From assembly GCA_963745775.1 (NCBI GenBank), contig CAVUYY010000013.1:186001-250000 (forward strand): DNA of 64,000 nucleotides, written 5' to 3'. Made by a program: the position numbers and the translations under genes. Of this stretch, positions 27,391 through 35,694 are shown one piece after another; position 1 is the first letter of the stretch, and each line of letters starts with the position of its first letter. Below the pieces are notes generated by a model. The model did not search any database and was not told the origin of the DNA. It saw only the letters and a list, made by a program, of their open reading frames with translations. Origin of the DNA: Gaiellasilicea sp963745775. GTDB lineage: Bacteria > Actinomycetota > Thermoleophilia > Gaiellales > Gaiellaceae.

Positions 27391-28470
27391 ATGGCAACGC
27401 GGGAGCGCACCGAACGGCTGCCTCCCGAGATCTTCGAGCTCCCGGTCGAGAAGATGCGGGAGGGCTACTACACCGACGCCTACTTCAACCACACGCGCGA
27501 GACGTTGCTCGCCGACGGCCGTCACCCGCGGGTCGTGATGCAGGTCTTCCAGCGGACCGCGGCGATGCTCGGCGGGATCGACGAGGCGATCGCGATCCTC
27601 AAGCTCTGCTCGCACGACTGGGAGGCGCTGACCGTCCACGCCCTCCGCGACGGCGACCGGATCGAGCCGTGGGAGAGCGTGCTCACGATCGAGGGCGACT
27701 ACACCCTCTTTGCGCATCTCGAGACCGTCTACCTCGGCGTCCTGACGCGCCGGACGCTGATCACCACGAACGTCGCTCGCGTCGTCGAGGCCGCGAACGG
27801 GAAGTCGATCATCTTCATGCCGGCGCGACACGACCATCACCGTGTCCAGACCGGCGACGGCTATGCGGCGTACGTGGCGGGTGCGATGATCGGCGCCCCG
27901 ATCGGCGTCACCTCGGACGCGCAGGCTTCCTGGTGGGGCGGCCGCGGCGTCGGCACCGTCCCGCATGCGCTGATCGCGGCCTACGGCGGCAACACCGTGC
28001 TCGCGGCGACGAAGTTCGCGGAGTGGGCCGGCGACCTGAACATCGTCGTCCTCGTCGACTTCGAGAACGACTCGGTGCGGACGTCGCTCGAGGTCGCTCG
28101 AGCGCTCGGGCCGCGACTCTGGGGCGTCCGGCTCGACACGTCGGGCCAGCTCGTCGACCGCTCGCTCTGGGACGAGCTGGGCGACTTCGATCCGCGCGGC
28201 GTCAACGAGCGGCTCGTCCGCAACGTGCGCGACGCGCTCGACGCGGACGGCTTCGAACGCGTCAAGATCGTCGTCTCCGGCGGCTTCACGGTCGAGAAGA
28301 TCGGGCAGTTCGAGGGATCGGGCGTGCCGGTCGACGCGTACGGGGTCGGCTCGTCGCTGATCCGCGGTCAGAACGACTTCACGGCTGACATCGTGCTGAC
28401 CGACGGTCGCCCGTCGGCGAAGGTGGGCCGCCGCTTCCGCCCGAACGAGCGGCTCGAGCTCGTCTCCTAG
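27391..28470 (+). CDS. pncB: nicotinate phosphoribosyltransferase, short form
   Basis: A 359-residue enzyme of NAD salvage joining nicotinate and PRPP. Seen: EGYYTDAYFNHTRETL, MQVFQRTAAMLGG, TTNVARVVEAANGKSIIFM, FMPARHDHHRVQTGDGYAAY, VVLVDFENDSVRTSLEVA, and VSGGFTVEKIG at the phosphate loop. It is about 80-120 residues shorter than typical PncB and resembles the compact type found in actinobacteria and archaea. It starts at the base after the DUF1385 stop. An isochorismatase-fold (nicotinamidase-like) gene lies 6 kb away. Confidence 0.8.
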   Translation: MATRERTERLPPEIFELPVEKMREGYYTDAYFNHTRETLLADGRHPRVVMQVFQRTAAMLGGIDEAIAILKLCSHDWEALTVHALRDGDRIEPWESVLTIEGDYTLFAHLETVYLGVLTRRTLITTNVARVVEAANGKSIIFMPARHDHHRVQTGDGYAAYVAGAMIGAPIGVTSDAQASWWGGRGVGTVPHALIAAYGGNTVLAATKFAEWAGDLNIVVLVDFENDSVRTSLEVARALGPRLWGVRLDTSGQLVDRSLWDELGDFDPRGVNERLVRNVRDALDADGFERVKIVVSGGFTVEKIGQFEGSGVPVDAYGVGSSLIRGQNDFTADIVLTDGRPSAKVGRRFRPNERLELVS

Positions 28471-29198
28471 CTCTTCTCCCAGACCGAGACGTGCGTGTCG
28501 CTCTCGCTCGTGAACGGCTCGCGCCGCCAGCCGCTCCAGCGCTCGCGGAGCGTCATTCCCGCGAGCTCCGCCATCAGGTCGAGCTCGGCCGGCCAGACGT
28601 AGCGGAACGGGATCGAGTTTCGCTCCAGACGGCCGTTGGCGAGCGTGACGTGGTGTGAGACGAGGCCCTGGTTCGCGACGTCGTACTCGTCGAGCCCCCA
28701 GCGCGTCTCGCTGAAGTGGAAGGCGTGGACGGTCTCGCCGGGCGGGAGCCGCCGGAGGCCGGGGACGCCGACCTCGATCACGAAGGCGCCGCCGGGCTCG
28801 AGGTGGGCGGCAACGTTGCGGAAGCACGCGACCTGAGCCGCCTGCGTCGTCAGGTTCATGATCGTGTTGAAGACGAGGTAGGCGAGCGAGAACGACCCGT
28901 CGACGGTCGTCGTCGCGAAGTCGCCGATCGTGACGCCGATCGTCTCCCCGCCCGGCTTGGCGCGCAGCCGCGCGACCATCGCGTGTGAGAGGTCGATCCC
29001 GTGCACCGGCACGCCCCGATGGGCGAGCGGGAGGGCGATCCGGCCGGTCCCGATCCCGAGCTCGAGCGAGCGTCCGTCGCCGGCGAGCCCGGCCAGGAAG
29101 TCGACGGTGGGATCGACGACCGCCGGGTCGAACATCTCCGCGTCGTCGTCGTACCGCGCGGCGACGCTCTCGCCGAAGTAGCCGTCGTCGCCTGGCAT
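28467..29198 (-). CDS. class I SAM-dependent methyltransferase
   Basis: A 243-residue Rossmann methyltransferase. Motif I LELGIGTGRIALPLAHRGV, motif II HGIDLSHAMVARLRAK, and FRNVAAHLEPGGAFVIEVGV for the late strand are clear. The C-terminus (FRYVWPAELDLMAELAGMTLRERWSGW) matches the common actinobacterial family with unknown acceptor. ATG 29198 has a leaderless -10 box. The 3' end overlaps the convergent pncB gene by 4 bp. Confidence 0.85.
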   Translation of the reverse strand: MPGDDGYFGESVAARYDDDAEMFDPAVVDPTVDFLAGLAGDGRSLELGIGTGRIALPLAHRGVPVHGIDLSHAMVARLRAKPGGETIGVTIGDFATTTVDGSFSLAYLVFNTIMNLTTQAAQVACFRNVAAHLEPGGAFVIEVGVPGLRRLPPGETVHAFHFSETRWGLDEYDVANQGLVSHHVTLANGRLERNSIPFRYVWPAELDLMAELAGMTLRERWSGWRREPFTSESDTHVSVWEKS

Positions 29199-29204
29199 CG
29201 CCGG

Positions 29205-29210
29205 AATCTA
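29205..29210 (-). promoter_or_regulatory. -10 box of methyltransferase gene (leaderless type)
   Basis: Minus-strand TAGATT ends 6 nt before ATG 29198. Confidence 0.55.
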
Positions 29211-29315
29211 GCGGCCAGCCTCCGTGCGGATCTGCGCGGCCCGCATAGACTGCCTCGCTCACGGACACCATGCCGCCCCGGTCGCGGCTGACCTCATGGG
29301 ATGGAGGACTCCTGC

Positions 29316-29564
29316 ATGCTCTTCCACATCACGCAGTCGCACGCACCTCAGGACTGTCCTTACGGGCGGGGAGGCTCGCGCTCGCTCTTCGACGGTGACT
29401 CGAAGGACGTCAAGATCCTTGGCTACTGGCTGGCCTTTCCGCAGCACACGACGTACCTCGTCGTCGAGACCGACGACATCCTCCACCTCCAGGAGTTCCT
29501 CAAGCCGGGAGCGGGCGTGACGACCTGCGAGATCGCGCCGGTCAGCGACATGCCCGTGCCCTAA
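29316..29564 (+). CDS. small conserved-type protein, DUF3303-like
   Basis: A small cytoplasmic protein of 82 residues beginning MLFHITQSHAPQDCPYG. The start and the late GYWLAFPQHTTYLVVETDD resemble DUF3303-like ferredoxin-fold dimeric proteins. ATG 29316 lies behind GATGGAGGA. The upstream TAGACT (29246-29251) may be its -10. It has no partners that indicate a role. Confidence 0.5.
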   Translation: MLFHITQSHAPQDCPYGRGGSRSLFDGDSKDVKILGYWLAFPQHTTYLVVETDDILHLQEFLKPGAGVTTCEIAPVSDMPVP

Positions 29565-29619
29565 CCCGGCGTTCCGCCTGCTGTCGACGACCCGAACTAA
29601 GCTCTTGCTGAAGCCGCCG

Positions 29620-30234
29620 ATGGCCAAGCGCTCAGCACAGATATCCGGAGGGGAAAGCCCCGCCGAGGGGGCTTCCTACACGACCCGCCCGCTCGACGCG
29701 TCCACGTGGGACGCCTTTGCGGAGCTGGTCGAGCGCAACAACGGGGTCTACGGAGGGTGCTGGTGCATCGCCCATCACTCCGAGTACCAACGCGGCGTCA
29801 GCGATCCCCGCACTCTGAAGGAGGAGCTGGTCAGGGCGGGTCGCGCGCATGCCGCGCTGGTCTTCGACGAGGACGACCTCGCGCAGGGCTGGTGCCAGTA
29901 CGGCAGTCGGGAGGAGCTCGGGCTCAAGCACCAACGTGAGTACGCGAAGGACCCGCCGCCTCGGGCGCGCTGGCGGATCGCCTGCATCTTCGTCGACAAG
30001 GGCCATCGCGGCCGCGGAGTCGCGCGGGCCGGGTTGGAGGGAGCGCTCGCCCAGATCGCCGCCGCCGGGGGCGGACTCGTCGAGGCGATTTCCGAAACGA
30101 CCGCCGGCCGGGAGGCTCAAAGCCGGTTCCTGTTCAGCGCGACCGCCGAGCTGTTCGAGCAGCACGGGTTCTCGAGGGGACGGCAGGTCGGCAAGCACGC
30201 GTGGATCCTGAGCCGCGAGATCGACCTCGCGTAG
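29620..30234 (+). CDS. GNAT family N-acetyltransferase
   Basis: A 204-residue acetyltransferase. The acetyl-CoA loop is ACIFVDKGHRGRGVARAGLEGAL (variant of Q/R-x-x-G-x-G/A), following TTRPLDASTWDAFAELVERN at the start of the fold. GGCWCIAHHSEYQ is a Cys/His-rich insert seen in GNAT proteins of the YobR/DUF-type. ATG 29620 is preferred; no strong ribosome site. The next gene is a convergent second acetyltransferase, unrelated in detail. Substrate unknown. Confidence 0.75.
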   Translation: MAKRSAQISGGESPAEGASYTTRPLDASTWDAFAELVERNNGVYGGCWCIAHHSEYQRGVSDPRTLKEELVRAGRAHAALVFDEDDLAQGWCQYGSREELGLKHQREYAKDPPPRARWRIACIFVDKGHRGRGVARAGLEGALAQIAAAGGGLVEAISETTAGREAQSRFLFSATAELFEQHGFSRGRQVGKHAWILSREIDLA

Positions 30235-30264
30235 CGGCTGACAGCGGGTGCGCGTTTGGGGTTT

Positions 30265-30798
30265 CTACCGTTGCGGAGCAGTTTGCGTGAGCTCGAACAG
30301 TTCGTACGTCTCGAGGTCACCTTCGTGCTGCGTTTCGCCACGGCGCTGCATGCCGAGCTTCTCCAGCGCGCGCAGAGATGGCTTGTTTTCGCTCGTCGTG
30401 AGCGCGACCAGCCGATCCAGCCCGACTCGACCGAAGCAATCCGCGACGCCTAGCAGCGTCGCCTCAGTCGCGATGCCTTGGTTCCAGTGTGCGGGGTGAA
30501 CGACGCAGCCGACCTCGATCGCGTTCGGCAAGATCCCCGACCAGCCCGGGCCTATCGGGTCGAACTCGACTCGGCCCAGACGCTCGTCAGTCGATCGGTC
30601 GAACACTGTCCAAGTCCCAAAGCCCAGCTCCTGCCACCGCTCGATCCACCGGCGTAGCTGACGCTCGACTTCCGACCGGGGGCGCGGCTCACGGCCTGGG
30701 AGCGCCAGGATCTCCGGTCGGTTGCGCAGCTCGAAGTAGAAGTCGAGGTCGTGCTCGCGGGCGGGGCGTAGTACGAGACGTTCATTCATGAGCTCCAC
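30265..30798 (-). CDS. RimJ/RimL-type GNAT acetyltransferase
   Basis: A 177-residue GNAT protein starting at GTG 30798 (VELMNERLVLRPA), chosen because a -10 box lies 7 nt upstream. The order ERLVLRPAREHDLDFYFELR, RVEFDPIGPGW, IEVGCVVHPAHWNQGIATEA with the acetyl-CoA loop, and SLRALEKLGMQRRGE is typical of ribosomal-protein or aminoglycoside-like acetyltransferases (Acetyltransf_3). Substrate unknown. Confidence 0.8.
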   Translation of the reverse strand: MELMNERLVLRPAREHDLDFYFELRNRPEILALPGREPRPRSEVERQLRRWIERWQELGFGTWTVFDRSTDERLGRVEFDPIGPGWSGILPNAIEVGCVVHPAHWNQGIATEATLLGVADCFGRVGLDRLVALTTSENKPSLRALEKLGMQRRGETQHEGDLETYELFELTQTAPQR

Positions 30799-30805
30799 GC
30801 CGTCC

Positions 30806-30811
30806 ACCGTA
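30806..30811 (-). promoter_or_regulatory. -10 box of RimJ-like gene (leaderless type)
   Basis: Minus-strand TACGGT ends 7 nt before GTG 30798. Confidence 0.45.
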
Positions 30812-30912
30812 GGCCACGCGCAACTGTTGAGCCAGCGAGAGTGCGGTCTTCGGCTGGGCCAGCGTTCGGGAATGACGCCTCAGGGGCTCTCCCGTCGCGA
30901 ACGTTCAACCGA

Positions 30913-31350
30913 CTAGGCGATCTCCTCGGCCAGCCCGATGAGGATGCCCTCAGGGCCTCGGACGTAGCAGAGCCGATAGACGTCTTCGTACTGCACCACT
31001 TCGTCGACGAGCTGCGCGCCGTGTCTGCGGAGCCGGACGAGCGTATCGTCGAGGTCGTCCACGGCGAACATGACACGCAGGTAACCGAGAGCGTTCACCG
31101 GCGCGTTCCGGTGATCGGCGACCACAGGCGGCGCGAGAAATCGCGAGAGTTCGATCCGGCCGTGGCCGTCAGGCATCCGCATCATGGCGATCTCGACGCG
31201 CTGGTCGCGCAGTCCAGTGACGCGCCCTGACCAGTCTCCTTCGATCATGGCTCGCCCTTCGAGTTCGAGGCCGAGCTCGGCGAAAAACGAGATCGCGGCA
31301 TCGAGCGACTCCACCACGATGCCGACGTTGTCCATCCGTTGAAGCGTCAC
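30913..31350 (-). CDS. VOC/glyoxalase-superfamily protein
   Basis: A 145-residue vicinal-oxygen-chelate protein. Two beta-alpha-beta modules are visible: MDNVGIVVESLDAAISFFAELGL, then ALGYLRVMFAVDDLDDTLVRLRRHG ending LCYVRGPEGILIGLAEEI with the metal-ligand Glu. GTG 31350 is favoured over GTG 31359 since the -10 box TAGAGT covers the latter. Members range from lactoylglutathione-lyase relatives to resistance proteins; no reaction can be assigned. Confidence 0.8.
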   Translation of the reverse strand: MTLQRMDNVGIVVESLDAAISFFAELGLELEGRAMIEGDWSGRVTGLRDQRVEIAMMRMPDGHGRIELSRFLAPPVVADHRNAPVNALGYLRVMFAVDDLDDTLVRLRRHGAQLVDEVVQYEDVYRLCYVRGPEGILIGLAEEIA

Positions 31351-31357
31351 GCGGCCC

Positions 31358-31363
31358 ACTCTA
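31358..31363 (-). promoter_or_regulatory. -10 box of VOC gene (leaderless type)
   Basis: Minus-strand TAGAGT ends 7 nt before GTG 31350 and decides that start. Confidence 0.5.
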
Positions 31364-31528
31364 GTCCTGTGGTGTGCGGCTATCCCGGCTGCTCGGCGAA
31401 CATGGCGACATCATCGAGGGCATCGTCGGCGCGACCGCCGATATCGGCGTCAGCGGACAGCCGCCTCAGCAGCGCTACCGACTCCGGCTGAATCGTTCCG
31501 AAGCGTCAGTCGCGTCCAAGGAACGAGC

Positions 31529-31553
31529 GGGGCCGCCCTCGACCGGCGGCCCC
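31529..31553 (-). terminator. GC-rich hairpin downstream of the small exported protein gene
   Basis: GGGGCCGCC and GGCGGCCCC are perfect 9-bp arms around a 7-base loop, starting 22 bp after the stop of the minus-strand gene at 31575. There is no clear T tract, so this would be an L-shaped or actinobacterial-type terminator. The rest of 31360-31574 holds nothing else I recognise. Confidence 0.5.
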
Positions 31554-31574
31554 GTCGCTCGTCGTAAGGAGGGC

Positions 31575-31859
31575 TTACGAGCTCGGCTCGTACTCGCCGA
31601 GCTTGTACTGCTTGTTGAGCGCCTCGCTGCGAAGCCGCAGCGCGCGCACCCACGGTGGCCCGGAAGTCGCCACGGATACCGCAGTGACCGGCGCATACGC
31701 GCCGAGCCCGTACTGCTCGTTGAGCGCGTCGCTGCGCGCTTCGAGCGCCTTCCTCCACTCCTCGCCGCCGCCGCCGCCTCCGCTCACCGCCGCGCCCGAG
31801 CCGATCAGGGCGACGATCGCAGAAGCTACGAGGATCGAGCCTTTCGTGCGAGCTTCCAT
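31575..31859 (-). CDS. small exported protein with duplicated RSEALN-type motif
   Basis: A 94-residue exported protein. The signal starts MEARTKGSILVASAIVALIG and is followed by SGAAVSGGGGGGEEWRK, a flexible glycine stretch. Two copies of one motif follow: ALEARSDALNEQYGLGAY and ALRLRSEALNKQYKLGEY, 31 residues apart. ATG 31859 has an AGAAGGAG site. I do not recognise a named family. The paired motif looks like a short repeat for surface or peptidoglycan interaction, but this is inference. A hairpin ends the transcript. Confidence 0.6.
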   Translation of the reverse strand: MEARTKGSILVASAIVALIGSGAAVSGGGGGGEEWRKALEARSDALNEQYGLGAYAPVTAVSVATSGPPWVRALRLRSEALNKQYKLGEYEPSS

Positions 31860-31999
31860 CGTGGACTCCTTCTGTCGGTGAGCCGCTCCGTGCCGCTCAT
31901 TGGGTGCAGAGTCCTATGGGCCCCCCACGGGGCGCCCATTTCCCGGTAACGCGGCGGTAATGGAGAATGCTCCGGCTCCTGGCCACCGATCGGAGGCGC

Positions 32000-33673
32000 A
32001 TGCAGGTTCGGATTCTCGGCCCGCTCGAGGTGTCGGACGACGGTCGCGTCGTCGAGCTCGGCGCGGGGCGACAACGCGCGTTGCTCGCGCTTCTCGCATT
32101 GCACGCGCGCGAGATCGTCGCGACAGATCGTCTGATCGAGGAGCTCTGGGGCAGCTCGCCTCCGCCGACCGCTGCGAAGGCGCTCCAGAACCTCGTCTCG
32201 CAGCTTCGACGCTCACTCGGCGCGGATTCGATCGCAACGAGACCTCCCGGCTACGGCCTTCGGCTCGATGCCGACGACCTCGATGCGAGGCGGTTCGAGC
32301 GTCTCGCGGCAGAAGGACATCGTCTGCTCGAGGACGATCCCGGCCGAGCCGGGCAGACGCTCAGAGAGGCGCTCGGATTGTGGCGAGGACGCGCGCTCGC
32401 CGACTTTGCCTACGACAACTTCGCACAGAGTGAGATCACTCGACTCAACGAGCTCCGGCTCGGGGCGATCGAGGATCGGATCGACGCGGACCTGGCAATG
32501 GGTCGAGCGACGGACGTCGTGGGCGAGCTCGAGCCGCTCGTGTCGGCTCATCCGCTGCGCGAGCGGCTGCGAGGCCAGCTCATGCTCGCGCTGTACCGGA
32601 GCGGCCGCCAGGCAGACGCTCTCGAGGCCTACCGCTCGGGCCGGCGGTTGCTGGACGAGGAACTCGGGCTCATGCCGGACGACGAGCTCCAACGCCTCGA
32701 GAAGGCCATCCTCAACCACGATCCTTCGCTCGAGTCGCCGGTAGCTGTGGGGGCCGAACGGCCCTCTGTCGCACCGGGTCGCCGAGCGTCGCGTACCAAC
32801 GCGCCGCCTCCCGACTCGGTCGCTGTGATCGACCCGCAGCGCTCCCGGGTTGTGGGCCACGTGCTCGTGGGGCGAAGGCCTGTCGCCCTCGCGATCGGCC
32901 ACGGCTCGGTCTGGGTCGCCAACGCAGACGACGGAACCGTCTCTCGAATCCGTCAAGATCGCCACGAAGTCATCAGGACGATCGGAATCGGAGCACCGGC
33001 GATCGACCTCGCCGTCGCCACCGATGCGGTCTGGGTGGCGAACGGGAGCGCCGGCACGGTCTCGCGCATCGATCCCCGCGCCGACGCCGTCGTCGAGACG
33101 ATCGACCTGAAGGGCTCGAGCGAACTCGCCTGGAACACGACCTACGCGGTCGACGCCGATGACGATTCCGTCTGGATCGCCGCGGGACGTCACCACGTGC
33201 TCCGCATCGATCCGGCGACGAACGAGCCCTCCGCGATCATCGACGTCGGCCATGTACCGATCGGCGTGGCGCTTCGCCAGGAAGCACTCTGGGTGGTGAC
33301 GACCGCAGAGCGGGCTCTACGCATCGAGTCGCACACGAACACGGCCACGACCGAGGTGCCCGTCGGGGACCCCGTCGCGGTGACGGCCGGGAAGCAGGCT
33401 GTCTGGGTCGCTGACTCGCGAGGCCAGGTCTGGCGCATCAACCCGGACACGGGAACGGTGACTCAGACGACCCCGGTTGGCAGAGGGCTCGTGGGCCTGT
33501 CCGCGACGGATGGAGCGGTGTTCGCGGCCAACAACGCCGACGGCACCGTCGTCCAGATCGATCCGCAGGACGGCCAGGTTGTCGGCCGTGTCTCTGTTGG
33601 CCATGCGCCGACGGACGTGGCCTCTGTGGACGGCATCGTCTGGGTTTCGATCCAGAGCGAGAGCGCTATGTGA
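32000..33673 (+). CDS. SARP-type regulator fused to a beta-propeller
   Basis: A 557-residue protein. The first 90 residues are an OmpR-like winged helix (VRILGPLEVSDDGRVVELG; KALQNLVSQLRRSLG). The bacterial transcriptional activation domain follows (DDLDARRFERLAAEG; RALADFAYDNFAQSEI; LMLALYRSGRQADALEAYR). The last 280 residues hold about seven YVTN-like repeats of the form SVWVANADDGTVSRI, AVWVANGSAGTVSRI and AVWVADSRGQVWRI, a likely ligand- or partner-sensing propeller. ATG 32000 follows CGGAGG. It faces a BMP-family binding protein with 8 bp overlap of the 3' ends. Confidence 0.85.
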   Translation: MQVRILGPLEVSDDGRVVELGAGRQRALLALLALHAREIVATDRLIEELWGSSPPPTAAKALQNLVSQLRRSLGADSIATRPPGYGLRLDADDLDARRFERLAAEGHRLLEDDPGRAGQTLREALGLWRGRALADFAYDNFAQSEITRLNELRLGAIEDRIDADLAMGRATDVVGELEPLVSAHPLRERLRGQLMLALYRSGRQADALEAYRSGRRLLDEELGLMPDDELQRLEKAILNHDPSLESPVAVGAERPSVAPGRRASRTNAPPPDSVAVIDPQRSRVVGHVLVGRRPVALAIGHGSVWVANADDGTVSRIRQDRHEVIRTIGIGAPAIDLAVATDAVWVANGSAGTVSRIDPRADAVVETIDLKGSSELAWNTTYAVDADDDSVWIAAGRHHVLRIDPATNEPSAIIDVGHVPIGVALRQEALWVVTTAERALRIESHTNTATTEVPVGDPVAVTAGKQAVWVADSRGQVWRINPDTGTVTQTTPVGRGLVGLSATDGAVFAANNADGTVVQIDPQDGQVVGRVSVGHAPTDVASVDGIVWVSIQSESAM

Positions 33674-34604
33674 CCGAGGTGGCGATCGGGATCTTCCCGG
33701 CGACGATCTCGGCCCTGACGTCCTCGATCTCGGCCTTGAGCGAACGCGGCACCGCCGCGCTGATCGTGCCGAGGCCGACACCGCCGTTCTCGAGCGAGAA
33801 GGTGGACGTGCGACCCGTCACGAGCGACCCGCGCACGAGCTCCTCGATGGTGTCGAACACGGCCACGTCGAACCTCACCAGCGCGCTCGTCAGTATGTGC
33901 GGGCCTAGATGCGATTGGTCGACATCGACGCCGATCCCCCAAATTCCGCGCTCGCTTGCCGCTTCCAGCACCCCAAGACCGCAGGCGGCGGCGACCTGGA
34001 ACACGACTCGAGAGCCCTTCGCGATCTGGCTCAGGGCGACCGATCTGCCTTTCACCGGGTCGAGGAAGTCGTCGGTGTAACCGTTCAAGGTCGCAACGCG
34101 TGGATTGGCTCCTCCGGCGCCTGCCTGGTAGCCGGCAATCCACCGCTCGACCCCCGCTATCTGCTCGCCGCCCACGGAGCTGATCACCTCCTCCCCGGGA
34201 GAGAGCGTCAGCACGAGCGCAGCCAGGTGGCCAGCCAGATACCCGGCTTGCTCTGCGCTGAACGCGAGGCCCAGGACGTTCTTCGGGCGGTCCGCCAACT
34301 CGTCGTGGGGGGCGTCGATGATCGCGAACCTCGTTTCGGGAAACGCGGTGGCGACTCTGTCGATCGCGGGGGCGGCAAAGACTCCCATTCCGAGGACGAG
34401 GTCGTACTTCTGTCGGGCGAGCAGTGAGAGGCTCGGGACATAGCCTTCCTTCGGGGCCGGAGTCAGTACACGCCCGCTGATCCCCAACTCTCGGACGGCC
34501 CGCTCGAGCCCGAGGTAGGCCCCGTGGTTGTAGGGGTCGTCGATGCCTTTCGGCTCCATGACGAGTCCGACTCTGAGGCGCCTGTCGCTCACCACCGGTC
34601 TCAT
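33666..34604 (-). CDS. BMP/Med-family binding protein without signal peptide
   Basis: A 312-residue periplasmic-binding-fold protein of the basic membrane protein family. Seen are RLRVGLVMEPKGIDDPYNHG at the first strand, FPETRFAIIDAPHDEL, GYLAGHLAAL, and VFQVAAACGLGVLEAA. Purine nucleosides are common ligands. ATG 34604 gives MRPVVSDRRLRVG with no signal peptide or lipobox, so it is probably cytoplasmic. It may act as a sensor partner of the neighbouring SARP-propeller regulator rather than as a transporter part; no permease is nearby. Confidence 0.7.
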   Translation of the reverse strand: MRPVVSDRRLRVGLVMEPKGIDDPYNHGAYLGLERAVRELGISGRVLTPAPKEGYVPSLSLLARQKYDLVLGMGVFAAPAIDRVATAFPETRFAIIDAPHDELADRPKNVLGLAFSAEQAGYLAGHLAALVLTLSPGEEVISSVGGEQIAGVERWIAGYQAGAGGANPRVATLNGYTDDFLDPVKGRSVALSQIAKGSRVVFQVAAACGLGVLEAASERGIWGIGVDVDQSHLGPHILTSALVRFDVAVFDTIEELVRGSLVTGRTSTFSLENGGVGLGTISAAVPRSLKAEIEDVRAEIVAGKIPIATSVT

Positions 34605-34630
34605 CTTGTCCGATGCTCTTAGGCGGCGCC

Positions 34631-35677
34631 CTAGCCACGAAGCGCTTCGCCGACGCAGCCCGGCCACTCGCTCAGCGGCTGCGTGGAGCGGACCACGTGC
34701 GCCCCCGCGTCTGTGAAGCGCGCGAACGCCGCATCCGCGTCGTCCGTGTGGTCGACGATGCCCGGGACGACGACGGACGAGGTGCAGTCTTCGAGCAGAT
34801 AGACCTTCTCCTCCAGGTGCCGGTCGCGCACCGTCTCGTCCTCGAGCAAGTCCTGGATCGTCCAGGCGACGCAGTGGCTCTTCGCCTGGCCGGCGATCAC
34901 GACCGCGTCGAAGCGAAGGAGCTCCTCGATCAGCGGCTGGTTTCGGCGCCCGAGCGGCTCGCCGTCGCGATCCTCTGCCACCTCCGGGCCGAGCATCGAG
35001 TAGTGCTCCGTCAGCGGGTAGTCGCCCTTCGGCTGGTAGCCGGCCGGCGCGTAGCGCGCGATCGTGTGGAAGAAGATCGCCTCCTCGACCGCCGAGACGA
35101 GGGTGTGCCCGATCCCGCCCTGAAGGGCATGGAACGGCCAGATCGTGAGGGCATACTTGCCACCTTCCTCGAGCGTCCGGGTGTAGTAGCGGAGGTGCTC
35201 CTCGGCGTAGCTCGGGTCGAGTCCCAAGCCGTTTGCCGCGGCCGGGTTGATCCGCCAGCGGCCCGACGCCACGTCCTCGGCCGTGACCTCCGTGAACGGT
35301 TCCGGGTGGCGGCCCTGCTCGTCGAGCAGCAGCACTCGGTGAAAGATCTGGAGCGCCTGATGGGTGTCGAGCGTGGGAAAGACGTGCGTGATCGCGCCGA
35401 CGTTGCGGTAGACGAACTCGCAGAGGCGGCGTGAGTCGTCGAGTGCGCCCATGCCGGAGCGGCCGCCGACGAAGAGCTCGAAGCCGGGCGTGCAGAACGT
35501 GTTCTGGACGTCGACGACGACGAGCGCGATCCGGAACCGATCGGCCGCGGCCGGCCCCAGCGCGTGCTCCGCGCGCCAGCGTGTCGCGTCCTCGAACCGC
35601 GCCGCGTAGTCGACGCGCCACACCTCGCCGACCCGCTCGGGTGCCCAGTGGGGCGGCAGCGGGAGCGGCGAGACCAC
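34631..35677 (-). CDS. isochorismatase/nicotinamidase-fold hydrolase
   Basis: A 348-residue cysteine hydrolase. Catalytic Asp is in ALVVVDVQNTFCTPGFEL and the nucleophilic Cys in IAGQAKSHCVAWTIQDL; a Lys lies near EEGGKYALTIWPFH. Metal-binding VFPTLDTHQALQIFH and the W-P-F-H strand resemble nicotinamidase (family sequence H-x-W-P-x-H). The protein is about 140 residues longer than PncA because of N- and C-terminal additions. With pncB 6 kb away, NAD salvage is a fair guess. Start is GTG 35677; an ATG is not available nearby. Confidence 0.75.
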   Translation of the reverse strand: MVSPLPLPPHWAPERVGEVWRVDYAARFEDATRWRAEHALGPAAADRFRIALVVVDVQNTFCTPGFELFVGGRSGMGALDDSRRLCEFVYRNVGAITHVFPTLDTHQALQIFHRVLLLDEQGRHPEPFTEVTAEDVASGRWRINPAAANGLGLDPSYAEEHLRYYTRTLEEGGKYALTIWPFHALQGGIGHTLVSAVEEAIFFHTIARYAPAGYQPKGDYPLTEHYSMLGPEVAEDRDGEPLGRRNQPLIEELLRFDAVVIAGQAKSHCVAWTIQDLLEDETVRDRHLEEKVYLLEDCTSSVVVPGIVDHTDDADAAFARFTDAGAHVVRSTQPLSEWPGCVGEALRG

Positions 35678-35682
35678 GGCGC

Positions 35683-35688
35683 TAGTGT
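35683..35688 (+). promoter_or_regulatory. -10 box of O-methyltransferase gene (leaderless type)
   Basis: TAGTGT ends 6 nt before GTG 35695, within a divergent gap of 17 bp. Confidence 0.45.
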
Positions 35689-35694
35689 TGCAGC

